Source of the DNA: Sutterella sp. UBA1442
GTDB taxonomy: Bacteria; Pseudomonadota; Gammaproteobacteria; Burkholderiales; Burkholderiaceae_F
NCBI GenBank assembly: GCA_002329575.1
Contig: DCTK01000088.1
Coordinates: 2,785-12,453 of the forward strand
Reading direction: 5' to 3'
Length of the DNA: 9,669 nucleotides
Below, piece by piece: positions 1 to 7,000 of this stretch. Below the pieces are notes generated by a model that searched no databases, was not told where the DNA came from, and saw nothing but the letters and a program-made list of their open reading frames with translations. Position 1 is the first letter of the stretch, and each line of letters starts with the position of its first letter. A program made the position numbers and the translations under genes.

Positions 1-558
1 GCCATTGAATTGCTGGCGGCTTTACCTTCTGTGATTATCGGTTTCTTGGGTATGGTACTTGTGGCTCCGTGGCTGCAAGAAACGATGGGGTTGGATTCGG
101 GTCTTAACTGGATGAATGCTTCCGTGATGTTAAGCCTGATGTGCATTCCCTTTATCTGCTCCATTTCTGAAGATGCTTTGCGTAACGTTCCCGTGGCTTT
201 ATCTGAAGCTTCTTTAGCATTGGGAGCAACGCGTTGGGAAACGCTCTGCAAGGTTCAATTCCGTTATGCTTTGGGGGGCATCGGTACCGCCATTATGCTC
301 GGTATTTCCCGCGCTTTGGGTGAAACCATGGTGGTTTTGATGGTAGCAGGTGGTGCTGCAATCATTCCGGAAAGCTTCTTTGACCCCTTGCGTCCCATGA
401 CTGCCTCCATTGCGGCAGAAATGGCTGAAGCCGCCGTAGGCTCGACGCACTACCATGCATTGTTTGCAACGGGTTTGGTGCTTTTTGTGACGACATTTAT
501 TTTTAATGCAACAGCCTTCTACTTCACCAAGAAGTATCAGATCGGCGGCAAACACTAA
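1..558 (+). CDS. pstC: Phosphate ABC transporter permease PstC (3' end only)
   Basis: This is the C-terminal 185 residues of one of the two membrane subunits of the PstSCAB high-affinity phosphate importer of the inner membrane. The reading frame is open from the first base, so the start lies outside the window; TTG at 10 is in frame but is simply an internal Leu. The segment begins with a hydrophobic helix (ELLAALPSVIIGFLGMV). The permease EAA loop, which docks on the ATPase subunit, starts at EASLALGATRWETL (about residues 69-82 of this fragment) and ends near SRALGETMVV. A last membrane helix lies at about 153-175, followed by a short basic tail. The ALGET form of the loop resembles PstC, while the downstream gene has the AGET form typical of PstA. 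pstA follows after 17 nt, so the two are co-transcribed. Confidence 0.9.
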   Translation, partial: AIELLAALPSVIIGFLGMVLVAPWLQETMGLDSGLNWMNASVMLSLMCIPFICSISEDALRNVPVALSEASLALGATRWETLCKVQFRYALGGIGTAIMLGISRALGETMVVLMVAGGAAIIPESFFDPLRPMTASIAAEMAEAAVGSTHYHALFATGLVLFVTTFIFNATAFYFTKKYQIGGKH

Positions 559-575
559 GAACGGAGAACGTAGAA

Positions 576-1451
576 ATGTCAGTTGAAAGAAATCCGTTTT
601 GGCGTTATCTGTCTCAAAGCATCGGGATTTGGATGATGCGTATTGCTACCGTCATCAACGCCGGCGTGATCGTGGCGATCTTGTTGTACTTAATTGACAA
701 TGCATTGCCGGCCCTCTCATGGGACTTCGTGTTTGATTCTCCACGTGAGATGATGACCGCAGGTGGCATCTGGCCGTGCTTAGTCGGTACTTTCTGGTTA
801 GCCGTGGGAGCAACCGTCATTGCTTTGCCTTTGGGTGTGTGTACTGCTTTGTACTTGACTGAGTATGGTGGAAGCGGCCGCTACGTAAGCGCCATTCGTT
901 TGGCGGTGTCAAACCTTTCCGGTGTGCCGTCCGTGATTTTCGGTTTGTTCGGTTTAACGTTCTTTGTGACGATTTGCGGATTTGGCGTTAGCCTCATTTC
1001 CGGGATTCTCACATTGGCCGTGTTGGCTTTGCCGATCGTGATTAACACGACCGAAGCAGCCTTAAACCAAGTACCGCAAGCTTGGCGCGAAGCCTCTTTA
1101 GCCTTGGGTGCTTCGAAAAAAGAAACGATCTTTAAGATCATTTTGCCGGCGGCCATGCCCGGTATCCTCACGGGTAACATTTTGGCCTTGTCTCGTGTGG
1201 CAGGTGAAACGGCTGCAATCATGTACACGGCGGCGGTGTTCTATACGCCCGAGATGAGTGCTTCTATTCTCGACCCTGTGATGAGTTTGCCGTATCACGT
1301 GTATGTGTTGGCAACATCCAGTGTTGATGTTGAAGCCACTCGTCCGATTCAATACGCTACGGCCTTCTTGTTGGTTTTGATGGTTTTGTCTTTAAACACG
1401 GTGGCGCTTTTCATTCGTCAACGTGCACAGCGAAAGATTGCTCGTCATTAG
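576..1451 (+). CDS. pstA: Phosphate ABC transporter permease PstA
   Basis: The second membrane subunit of the phosphate importer, 291 residues, full length for the family. The ATG at 576 is preceded by a purine-rich GGAGA about nine bases upstream. A first membrane helix spans about residues 22-43; further hydrophobic segments lie at about 68-95, 112-135, 140-157, 198-222 and 261-280. The EAA loop (EASLALGASKKETIFKIILP, residues 172-191) is followed by SRVAGETAAI, the PstA form of the signature. The C-terminus is basic (RQRAQRKIARH), as expected for a cytoplasmic end. It sits directly behind pstC, forming the pore heterodimer. Unlike the common pstSCAB order, no pstB ATPase follows; a terminator comes within 30 bp of the stop, so the ATPase must be encoded upstream of pstC or elsewhere. 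Confidence 0.93.
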   Translation: MSVERNPFWRYLSQSIGIWMMRIATVINAGVIVAILLYLIDNALPALSWDFVFDSPREMMTAGGIWPCLVGTFWLAVGATVIALPLGVCTALYLTEYGGSGRYVSAIRLAVSNLSGVPSVIFGLFGLTFFVTICGFGVSLISGILTLAVLALPIVINTTEAALNQVPQAWREASLALGASKKETIFKIILPAAMPGILTGNILALSRVAGETAAIMYTAAVFYTPEMSASILDPVMSLPYHVYVLATSSVDVEATRPIQYATAFLLVLMVLSLNTVALFIRQRAQRKIARH

Positions 1452-1478
1452 ACTTAAGCAACCTTCGTAAAATGCAGG

Positions 1479-1505
1479 AAAAGCGCGGGAAACCGCGCTT
1501 TTTTG
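1479..1505 (+). terminator. Intrinsic terminator of the pst operon
   Basis: An 8-bp perfect stem AAGCGCGG/CCGCGCTT (1481-1488 with 1493-1500) is closed by a GAAA tetraloop and followed by a T run that continues the stem's last two T. It lies about 30 bp after the pstA stop. The A residues before the stem could let it work weakly on the other strand too. Confidence 0.93.
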
Positions 1506-1576
1506 CGTTGATATTTCCGATTGTGTGAATGCTCTTGATGTTGTTCACAGGTGTAGATGCACAGCGTTTTGTACGT

Positions 1577-1606
1577 TTGTTTTGGTACGCTAGTTTTGTT
1601 TAGAAT
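1577..1606 (+). promoter_or_regulatory. Candidate promoter upstream of the CRISPR array
   Basis: TTGTTT (1577-1582) and TAGAAT (1601-1606) are separated by 18 bp, predicting a start near 1613 and a transcript running into the array. The same TTGTTT -35 form precedes the tracrRNA. It would provide a conventional pre-crRNA promoter. It partly overlaps the eroded repeat, so the match could be accidental. Confidence 0.45.
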
Positions 1607-1629
1607 GTCTGATCGTGCACAATTGGATT
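1593..1629 (+). repeat. Eroded (fossil) CRISPR repeat
   Basis: Aligned without gaps to the 37-nt repeat, this stretch matches at 22 of 37 positions, including GTTT at the 5' end and GTGCA and AATTG near the 3' end. It ends 35 nt before the degenerate first repeat at 1665, exactly a spacer length away. I read it as an older array unit that has decayed; the phase match is the strongest support. Confidence 0.5.
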
Positions 1630-1664
1630 TGCATTAACTGCAGTTGCGATCGCTCAATGCTGTA

Positions 1665-1920
1665 GCTTCAGTGGATCCTTTGCTAGTGCATAATTGAAAC
1701 ATTGATCGTGGCCAAAAAGCTTTGCCCTGGATTGGGTTTCAGTGAAATCCTTTGCTAGTGCATAATTGAAACGAGGTGGTTTATGCGTAAGCGTCGTAAA
1801 GTTTCACGTAGTTTCAGTGAAATCCTTTGCTAGTGCATAATTGAAACATGCTCTTCCGAAGGCTATGCAAATGTCTTTGATGAGTTTCAGTGAAATCCTT
1901 TGCTAGTGCATAATTGAAAC
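1665..1920 (+). CRISPR. CRISPR array, type II-B, 4 repeats and 3 spacers
   Basis: Three identical 37-nt repeats (1736-1772, 1811-1847, 1884-1920) begin GTTTCAGTGAAATCC and end GTGCATAATTGAAAC. A first copy, 36 nt long (1665-1700), is altered only in its 5' part (GCTTCAGTGGATCC) and intact from ATCC onward. Spacers are 1701-1735 (35 nt), 1773-1810 (38 nt) and 1848-1883 (36 nt). The repeat ends are inverted copies of each other (GTTTCA/TGAAAC), so orientation cannot be read from the ends alone. The tracrRNA anti-repeat at 2071 settles it: crRNA is read on the + strand, with GUUUCAG following each spacer as in FnCas9 crRNA. The cas operon runs on the opposite strand. The degenerate copy marks the old end at 1665, so new spacers are probably added near 1920. 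Confidence 0.97.
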
Positions 1921-2036
1921 GGCACCGAATGCTCAAGGTTTTCAGGTTTTGGCTTTATGCCAATCCAGAAAATTTTCGCAAGTATGCTGTTTGCGGTAAA
2001 AAGGGGATATTTTTCGAAAGTAAATGAGCAACAATC
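1921..2036. other. Probable leader region between array and tracrRNA
   Basis: This gene-free, AT-rich stretch touches the end of the array with intact repeats, opposite the degenerate copy, which is where a leader (integration end) is expected. It contains a small hairpin TTGGCTTTATGCCAA (1949-1963) and a palindrome GAAAATTTTC (1968-1977). I see no clear terminator for the pre-crRNA and no further repeat. Confidence 0.45.
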
Positions 2037-2064
2037 TTGTTTCATTTAAATTTTGTGATAAAAT
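2037..2064 (+). promoter_or_regulatory. tracrRNA promoter
   Basis: TTGTTT (2037-2042), a 16-bp spacer, then TAAAAT (2059-2064) preceded by TG at 2056-2057, which makes an extended -10 (TGATAAAAT). The predicted start, about 7 nt further, falls at about 2071, the first base of the anti-repeat. Confidence 0.72.
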
Positions 2065-2070
2065 AGATCC

Positions 2071-2177
2071 TGCACTAGTTAAGGGATTGAAGTCGCTTTT
2101 CGAAGCGAGCTGAAATCATCAAAAATCAAGGTTGATAACGGCTACTGGCTGGACTGATGTCCAGCCATCCGTTTTTT
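2071..2177 (+). ncRNA. tracrRNA
   Basis: This trans-activating RNA of about 106 nt pairs with the repeat part of crRNA and loads it into Cas9. Bases 2071-2078 (TGCACTAG) are fully complementary to repeat positions 20-27, and 2079-2088 continue the duplex over repeat positions 11-19 with one U-U mismatch, a G-U wobble and one bulged G. A second pairing block, GCTGAAAT (2109-2116), fits repeat positions 1-8. Between the blocks lies a 6-bp hairpin TCGCTT/AAGCGA with a TTCG loop (2093-2108). Downstream come a short hairpin ATCAA/TTGAT (2125-2136) and the terminator hairpin. From memory, the CTGAAATCAT...AACGG order resembles the FnCas9 tracrRNA. It has its own promoter, lies between array and cas4, and is convergent with the cas operon. 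RNA ends are inferred. Confidence 0.88.
2137..2177 (+). terminator. tracrRNA terminator hairpin
   Basis: A 9-bp stem TGGCTGGAC/GTCCAGCCA (2146-2154 with 2159-2167, loop TGAT) sits on an outer 5-bp stem AACGG/CCGTT (2137-2141 with 2169-2173), followed by six T (2172-2177). On the other strand no T run follows, so it serves the tracrRNA and not cas4. The outer stem is likely also a structural part of the RNA held by Cas9. Confidence 0.9.
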
Positions 2178-2180
2178 GCG

Positions 2181-2765
2181 CTACCGATCCGCACAAAAAT
2201 TTATAAATTCACATTGACCGCATTGAAATTCGCTTGCGCATGAGTGAGGAAGTAAACTTCTTTCACAGTCTCGATAAATTGAATCCCTGACAAGTAAGAC
2301 TTGCTCTTTCCTTTCGTTAGTGATGTCAATTTGATGAACTTTACCTCGTTCTCCACACAGGAAGAATCCTTGTCGAAGGGTTATGTTGTACAGATCTTCC
2401 AAAATCATTGAATATGCCGTCAACTGAATCAGACTGCCTGGAGTGGTGCAGGCAACGTCTCGACTTTTGAATTCAACAATGGCAACGGGAGAGTCTCCAG
2501 AAAATAAAATTGAGTCACAAACACCATGTAGATAGAGCAGTTCGGAAGAAACTAATTGATTGGACCTCATGGTAGCATCTGACAGCCCAAATCTTGTCAT
2601 ACGTCTTCGAGCGTTTAAAAAACATTGTCTTTTATGAAAAATTACCCCTTGTTTTTCCCATGGTTTTGCGACAGGCTTAATATCTTTGACAAGGTAAAAA
2701 AAGGGAATCCGTGGGCAAAAACAATATTGTCGAAGTAGTGACACTGGAACACTAAATGGTCTCAT
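2181..2765 (-). CDS. cas4: CRISPR-associated Cas4 (RecB-like nuclease, Fe-S)
   Basis: Cas4 trims and selects PAM-bearing prespacers for Cas1-Cas2; among type II systems it marks subtype II-B. The protein has 194 residues from the ATG at 2765, the start I prefer: it has AGAGGG just upstream and opens directly with the family-like MRPFSVPVSLLRQYCFCPR. An in-frame ATG at 2807 would add 14 residues inside cas2. Visible motifs are H44, D84 (GVCDSILF), E98 and K100 (IVEFKS) and Q114/Y118 (QLTAY), which form the PD-(D/E)XK nuclease centre. One N-terminal cysteine (C17, in FCPR) and a C-terminal trio (C182, C185, C191) can bind an iron-sulfur cluster. It overlaps the cas2 end by 14 bp and is the last gene of the operon; its stop lies 3 nt from the tracrRNA terminator on the opposite strand. 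Confidence 0.93.
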   Translation of the reverse strand: MRPFSVPVSLLRQYCFCPRIPFFYLVKDIKPVAKPWEKQGVIFHKRQCFLNARRRMTRFGLSDATMRSNQLVSSELLYLHGVCDSILFSGDSPVAIVEFKSRDVACTTPGSLIQLTAYSMILEDLYNITLRQGFFLCGERGKVHQIDITNERKEQVLLVRDSIYRDCERSLLPHSCASEFQCGQCEFINFCADR

Positions 2766-3048
2766 AGCCCTCTGCCTCTGTAATACTAAGACTTTGATAG
2801 CCAACAAAATCTTTAAAATCTTCTGGGTTTAATGGACAAACAAGCCACAGGCAACAATCAGAGTCCTTATTCAGCAATTCATGAGCTTTATTTTTTAGGC
2901 AGCGAATTTCAGCTCGAGTCAGTTGCCCATAAAACACCGACTTTTGGATAGGCTCGAGTCCTAAATCCTTTAAAAAATCGAAAAATTTCGATCGAGTTTT
3001 ATCGTTCTCTACGTCATAGCAGACGATGTACCGTGTATATAACCCCAT
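2752..3048 (-). CDS. cas2: CRISPR-associated Cas2
   Basis: Cas2 is the small dimeric partner that bridges two Cas1 dimers in the spacer integration complex. From the ATG at 3048 the protein has 98 residues, the usual family length. It starts MGLYTRYIVCYDVENDKTR, the first ferredoxin-like strand with the conserved aspartate D12, followed by helix FFDFLKDLGLE and strand IQKSVFYGQLT, also typical. An in-frame ATG at 3096 would add 16 residues overlapping cas1 and lying before the conserved first strand, so I reject it. The gene begins 4 nt after the cas1 stop and its end overlaps cas4, so translation is probably coupled. The extra C-terminal tail (SLSITEAEGYETI) is not one I recognise. Confidence 0.95.
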   Translation of the reverse strand: MGLYTRYIVCYDVENDKTRSKFFDFLKDLGLEPIQKSVFYGQLTRAEIRCLKNKAHELLNKDSDCCLWLVCPLNPEDFKDFVGYQSLSITEAEGYETI

Positions 3049-3052
3049 ATCT

Positions 3053-4045
3053 TTACCACTTAAAGTGAAAGCCCCTGTAATGCTTTTGATCAACAATTGT
3101 CGAGCAGAGTCGATAAACCTGTCGTTGCAGGATACTTTCTAATCGGAGTTTTTTCCCGCGGTAGGGATAAATGGTTGCCATCGTTTGGTGAATTTCGTCA
3201 GTCAATCGTTTTTTCAAAGCAGGACTTAATTGGTCGTCCTTAGAAAGTCCGTGGCGTAGCTTTATAACGTTGCGATCTACGACCCATGCTCGGTACTCCT
3301 CCATAGTATCGAGAACCAATGATGGTTTCCCTGGGCGATCCGTATGATAAAAACCGCAATAGACTTCTAATCCAGCATTGTCGAGTGCGCTCCAAACGTA
3401 AGATTGCAGAATTGTGTAGCCATAGTTCAGTAGTTGATTGGTGATTTCAGTTGCTCCACGTCCTTGACGGTTGGAAAAGCTTGCAGAAAATAGTTGCGTA
3501 TGAGATAAAGCATCCCAGTAAAGTTTGGCTGCACTGCCTTCTGCACCTAAGAGGCGAGCTCGCCAGTGGTTTTCTGGTAACGTATTTTTTAGATCTTGAA
3601 TAATTACGTCGAGATGTTCAGCAGTACGTCGTAAGGTAAAACTTCGTTGCGGAACTGAGGATTTCAGCATTTTCGCAAAGTAAAGTAGGACAGCACGTTG
3701 GTTGATAATTTTCGAAGAAATGAGTTCAGCGACAGTACGTGGAAGATGAGGAGATTGCACGAAAGCGAATTGTTGTTTTCTCAGGGCCACAACGGCATCT
3801 TGATTCATTCCGATTAGTGCACTGACGTTTCGTGCTCTCCAGTCAAGAAAGAAGATTCTGATACCTCGATAAGCACAGGCTTGGACTAAGTCAGAAGAAA
3901 GGCTGATTCCCTTTTTAGCAATAGATATTGACCGCAATCTAGAGAGGGCCACCTCGCGGATAATATGATCTTGTTCCCGAATTACGAGTCGTTCCCCGGA
4001 TAATCCGAGGAACGAACCGTAATTGGAAATGGTGATGTGCCTCAT
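3053..4045 (-). CDS. cas1: CRISPR-associated Cas1 integrase
   Basis: Cas1 is the metal-dependent integrase that inserts new spacers at the leader end of the array. The protein has 330 residues. An N-terminal beta domain (MRHITISNYGSFLGLSGERL onward, with ISIAKKGISLSSDLV) leads into the helical catalytic domain. Metal ligands are visible: E169 in LLGAEGSAAKLYW, H234 in CGFYHTDRPGKPSLVLD, and D246 and E249 in LVLDTMEEYR. Its ATG overlaps the cas9 stop in an ATGA (4042-4045), a classic sign of translational coupling, so Cas1 output should follow Cas9 output. Nothing is missing from the active site; the gene looks functional. The C-terminus ends in aromatic and basic residues (KHYRGFHFKW). Confidence 0.96.
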   Translation of the reverse strand: MRHITISNYGSFLGLSGERLVIREQDHIIREVALSRLRSISIAKKGISLSSDLVQACAYRGIRIFFLDWRARNVSALIGMNQDAVVALRKQQFAFVQSPHLPRTVAELISSKIINQRAVLLYFAKMLKSSVPQRSFTLRRTAEHLDVIIQDLKNTLPENHWRARLLGAEGSAAKLYWDALSHTQLFSASFSNRQGRGATEITNQLLNYGYTILQSYVWSALDNAGLEVYCGFYHTDRPGKPSLVLDTMEEYRAWVVDRNVIKLRHGLSKDDQLSPALKKRLTDEIHQTMATIYPYRGKKLRLESILQRQVYRLCSTIVDQKHYRGFHFKW

Positions 4046-7000
4046 TTCGCCAATGACGCAAGGTAAGCCTTTTGATAGGCATTCTTCATCTGAGCATTAG
4101 CACTTTGAGAGCAGTAGTAGTACGTAATAGTTTCTCCAAGTCGTGCGAATTTGATTACGCCATCTCGCGGAGAGCCCAGAATTGGTGAGTTTGCATTTTT
4201 AATAAAGTTGGCCAGCTCCTCCTCATTGAGTTTTTTCGTTGCCGGCATAGTCCACATTGAGCCCAAGGTGCATCCAATCCAATTTTCAAATTGTTGTCGA
4301 CTTTGTGTGATGCAAATATGCCGACGATTGGCTTCCCCAGGACTCATACGAACCTTAACTTCAGGAATTCCAATATCAATATCAAGCCAATGATCCATCG
4401 AAATGAATTTTTGGCTGTCAAGATAGCGTTCGGCTCTTAAAGTTAATGAGTTTTGTTTGTAGATGTCCGCAACCAATAGTTGGTTCCAGTCGATTTGCCC
4501 CTCGTTGTCAACGCAAAGTCCCTTATATTTGGCATTTTTGATCATTTGCAGCTGATAGATGTTGCGTCCATCATGACTCTTGCGATTAAGTCTGATGGCA
4601 GCACTGAGACCAGAAGGAACGATAGGCATACTCCAAACTCTTCTAGTCCGTCTATGCTTCAAAGCAGAACGCTTGAGATTCTTCTTCATGCTCAAAACAA
4701 CGTCTTGTCCGTTTTGAGAATTGCTAAGTTGACCAGTAAATTGATTTATTTTTTTGATTTCATTTTCCCAATCTTTCTGGCAGGGCAAGAAAATGGTCCC
4801 TGAAGCACCAAACCGGCGGTCAAGTTTAATTTTGATAGAGAAAAGCTTATCGGCCTTATTTAATTTAAAGGAACGAGATTTTTCATCGAAGAAGTCGCTG
4901 ATGGGAGTTTTTTGCGTGACATAACTCATGCCTTCCAGTAGGTCCGCAATTTGACATTCTTCAGACGTACAGGGTGCCGTAAAAACTTTGTGTAGAAGCT
5001 CAAAGGCTTTTTCTCGATTAATCGTGAAAGTCTGAATTTCGTATTCACGAACTGGTTTAGCCTCGTTTAAAAAGCTAGAAAGAGTTTTGATGAGGATATC
5101 TCCGTGTTTGACTTTTAACGAGTATTGATCATTCCAACTAAAGCCAATACGCGTTTCATCTTTTTTGACCATAATGGGCAAAAATTCCTCAGCATAAATG
5201 GTCTCTTTAAACCAGCTGATAGACTGCAGGTCGTCCTTATCAAATAATGATTTGCGCTTGATGTTGATGATATCAACGCTTTGCGGCAAAAGGGCAGTGA
5301 GATGCTCAAGTGAATCAGACAATGTCAGATTGTCCAATCCCATTCGTTTTGCAATTTTTTGATTATCAAGCGCAGCACCAAATACACACAAAGCGTCTAT
5401 AGCGTGAGAGCCGATAGGTTGGGCACTGTCGGGTTTAGCCAGCTCCGGAGCGGAAGTCGCGATTTTCGCCCGATAATCACCTTGTACACTCTGAGACGGT
5501 AGTCGATAAACGTCAAACGTCAGAGAGATGTTGTTAGTTTTACACCAATTGGCGCTTAGTTCCTGGAGCGTTTTGATAAATTGGCGGGCAAACCAAGCTT
5601 GGGTCCCATTAACGCGAGATTTGAATTGTTTGGCTAGAGCCTGACGCACTCTCCTGTTGACAGGATTGGCAGAATTAAGAAATAAACTGTGGCGGACAGC
5701 GTCTTGCTCTTGCTGGGTTAGTGAATCAAATTGAACGATATCATTGTCCGAAAGACGGCTCACCGTACTGCAAATGAGTTCCTCGACAGCAGAGAAATTC
5801 GAGGTACCAAAAACTTTTTCAAGATAATTGGACGCAAGATCTTGGATAGTTTTAATTCGGTTCGATTTGAGTTGGTTACCTTTTTGCGAGCAATAAATTA
5901 AATTCGGTTCTGAATTCAAAATGTCCCCGTAAAGCATCAAGCTCGCACTTCTAGAAACGATGTGGTCAATTTCGCCGTTATCTCCAAGCGGTTGGCCCGT
6001 ATAGGGGCACAATCCTCGGCTAGCAGTCTTAATTCGATTATTTTTGTTTTGCCAGCGTTGATCTTGTCGCTTCATAGCACGATCAGCTTTGTTACGGATT
6101 GCTTTGGCCTTATCGCTTTTTTTAATTTCTGCCATTGAAGAGGTAAATGCAAATTCATTACTTTCAATCAATAGCGTCACGTCGACTGTGCAGTCATTTT
6201 TGACGCTATTTTGTAACTCACTGAACTTCAACTTGGCTAGTTCATAGGCTTGCCTTTCAAGAGTTTTTTTCACTGCTCCGTCAAACGGTCTGACCGTATC
6301 GGAACAGAGTCGGACACAACGAGCATGGCCAGCTAGATTTGTACGCCAAGCATTCTCGTCGTTAACTGCAACAGACGTTTTAATGAAACCGTTAGGCTCT
6401 GTTTCTATGATCGTATAGAGTTGAGCTAACGAGAAGGGATTCGCAAATTTTTCTCGTTGCTCTTCCGATAAATTCAGTGCTTGAGCAATGCGTTGACTCG
6501 TTAATTGAACATTGTCAGCAATTTTTATGAATTCTTTGTCTTGTGCATCTAACTTTTCTTTCACGCGATGTTTTGCGAGAGCTTTTTTGTATTCGGCATT
6601 AAAGAAATTCCCATATTCTTTGCGTGTTCGTTCGATACTTGCGCAAATACTTTTTACTGTACTCGTTCCCTTTACGCGAAGATGCCAGAACTGTGAAATA
6701 GACACATTCTCCGTGCACAAAACGTTGTTGATTAATCGCGAAATAATGGTGCCTTTTTTCATTGGAGGATGAATGTCAGCACGTTCTAAAAGAGGAGTCT
6801 GAACAATGGACCACAAACCTCTTTTAGCGAGCTCAACCTCGTTGTAGTAATTGCGTGCAAATTCAAGGAATTCTTTTAAGTGCTGAGAACCCAAGTCTTT
6901 GGTTAAACGACTCATCGCTTCATGAATATCATTGGATTGGCCAATGCGTTCTTTGCTAATGAGGCGCAGAGAGTACGGATCATTATCAAGAGTTCTGTCC

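Larger units (their letters stand above)
1506..1664. other. Non-coding spacer between pst terminator and CRISPR array
   Basis: I see no gene here. The stretch holds a promoter-like pair (1577-1606), an eroded CRISPR repeat (1593-1629) and, at 1630-1664, a spacer-sized segment with palindromes AACTGCAGTT (1636-1645) and GCGATCGC (1646-1653), flanked by GCATT (1631-1635) and AATGC (1656-1660). A still weaker repeat-like match occurs at 1519-1555. Confidence 0.6.

Noticed and set aside
214..1352. Minus-strand open frames opposite pstC and pstA
   Set aside because: They are shadows of conserved membrane-protein genes, have no ribosome sites and show no recognisable domain.
1701..1735. Spacer 1 targeting pstA within the window
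   Set aside because: Only GCTTTGCC is shared with pstA near 826-833; the rest of the spacer does not match, so this is chance.
1801..1810. GTTTCACGTA at the end of spacer 2 as the start of an extra partial repeat
   Set aside because: Only GTTTCA matches and no further repeat sequence follows in that register; the full repeat starts at 1811. The 38-nt length is within spacer variation.
1665..1920. crRNA read from the minus strand
   Set aside because: The repeat ends are inverted copies, so either sense looks plausible, but the tracrRNA anti-repeat (TGCACTAG, 2071-2078), with its own + strand promoter and terminator, pairs only with the + strand repeat RNA.
1452..2180. Insertion sequence, integrase or tRNA marking transfer of the locus
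   Set aside because: I found no transposase, terminal inverted repeats, target duplication or tRNA at either edge of the cas locus. The cas genes look more AT-rich than pst and pepT by eye, but I did not compute it.
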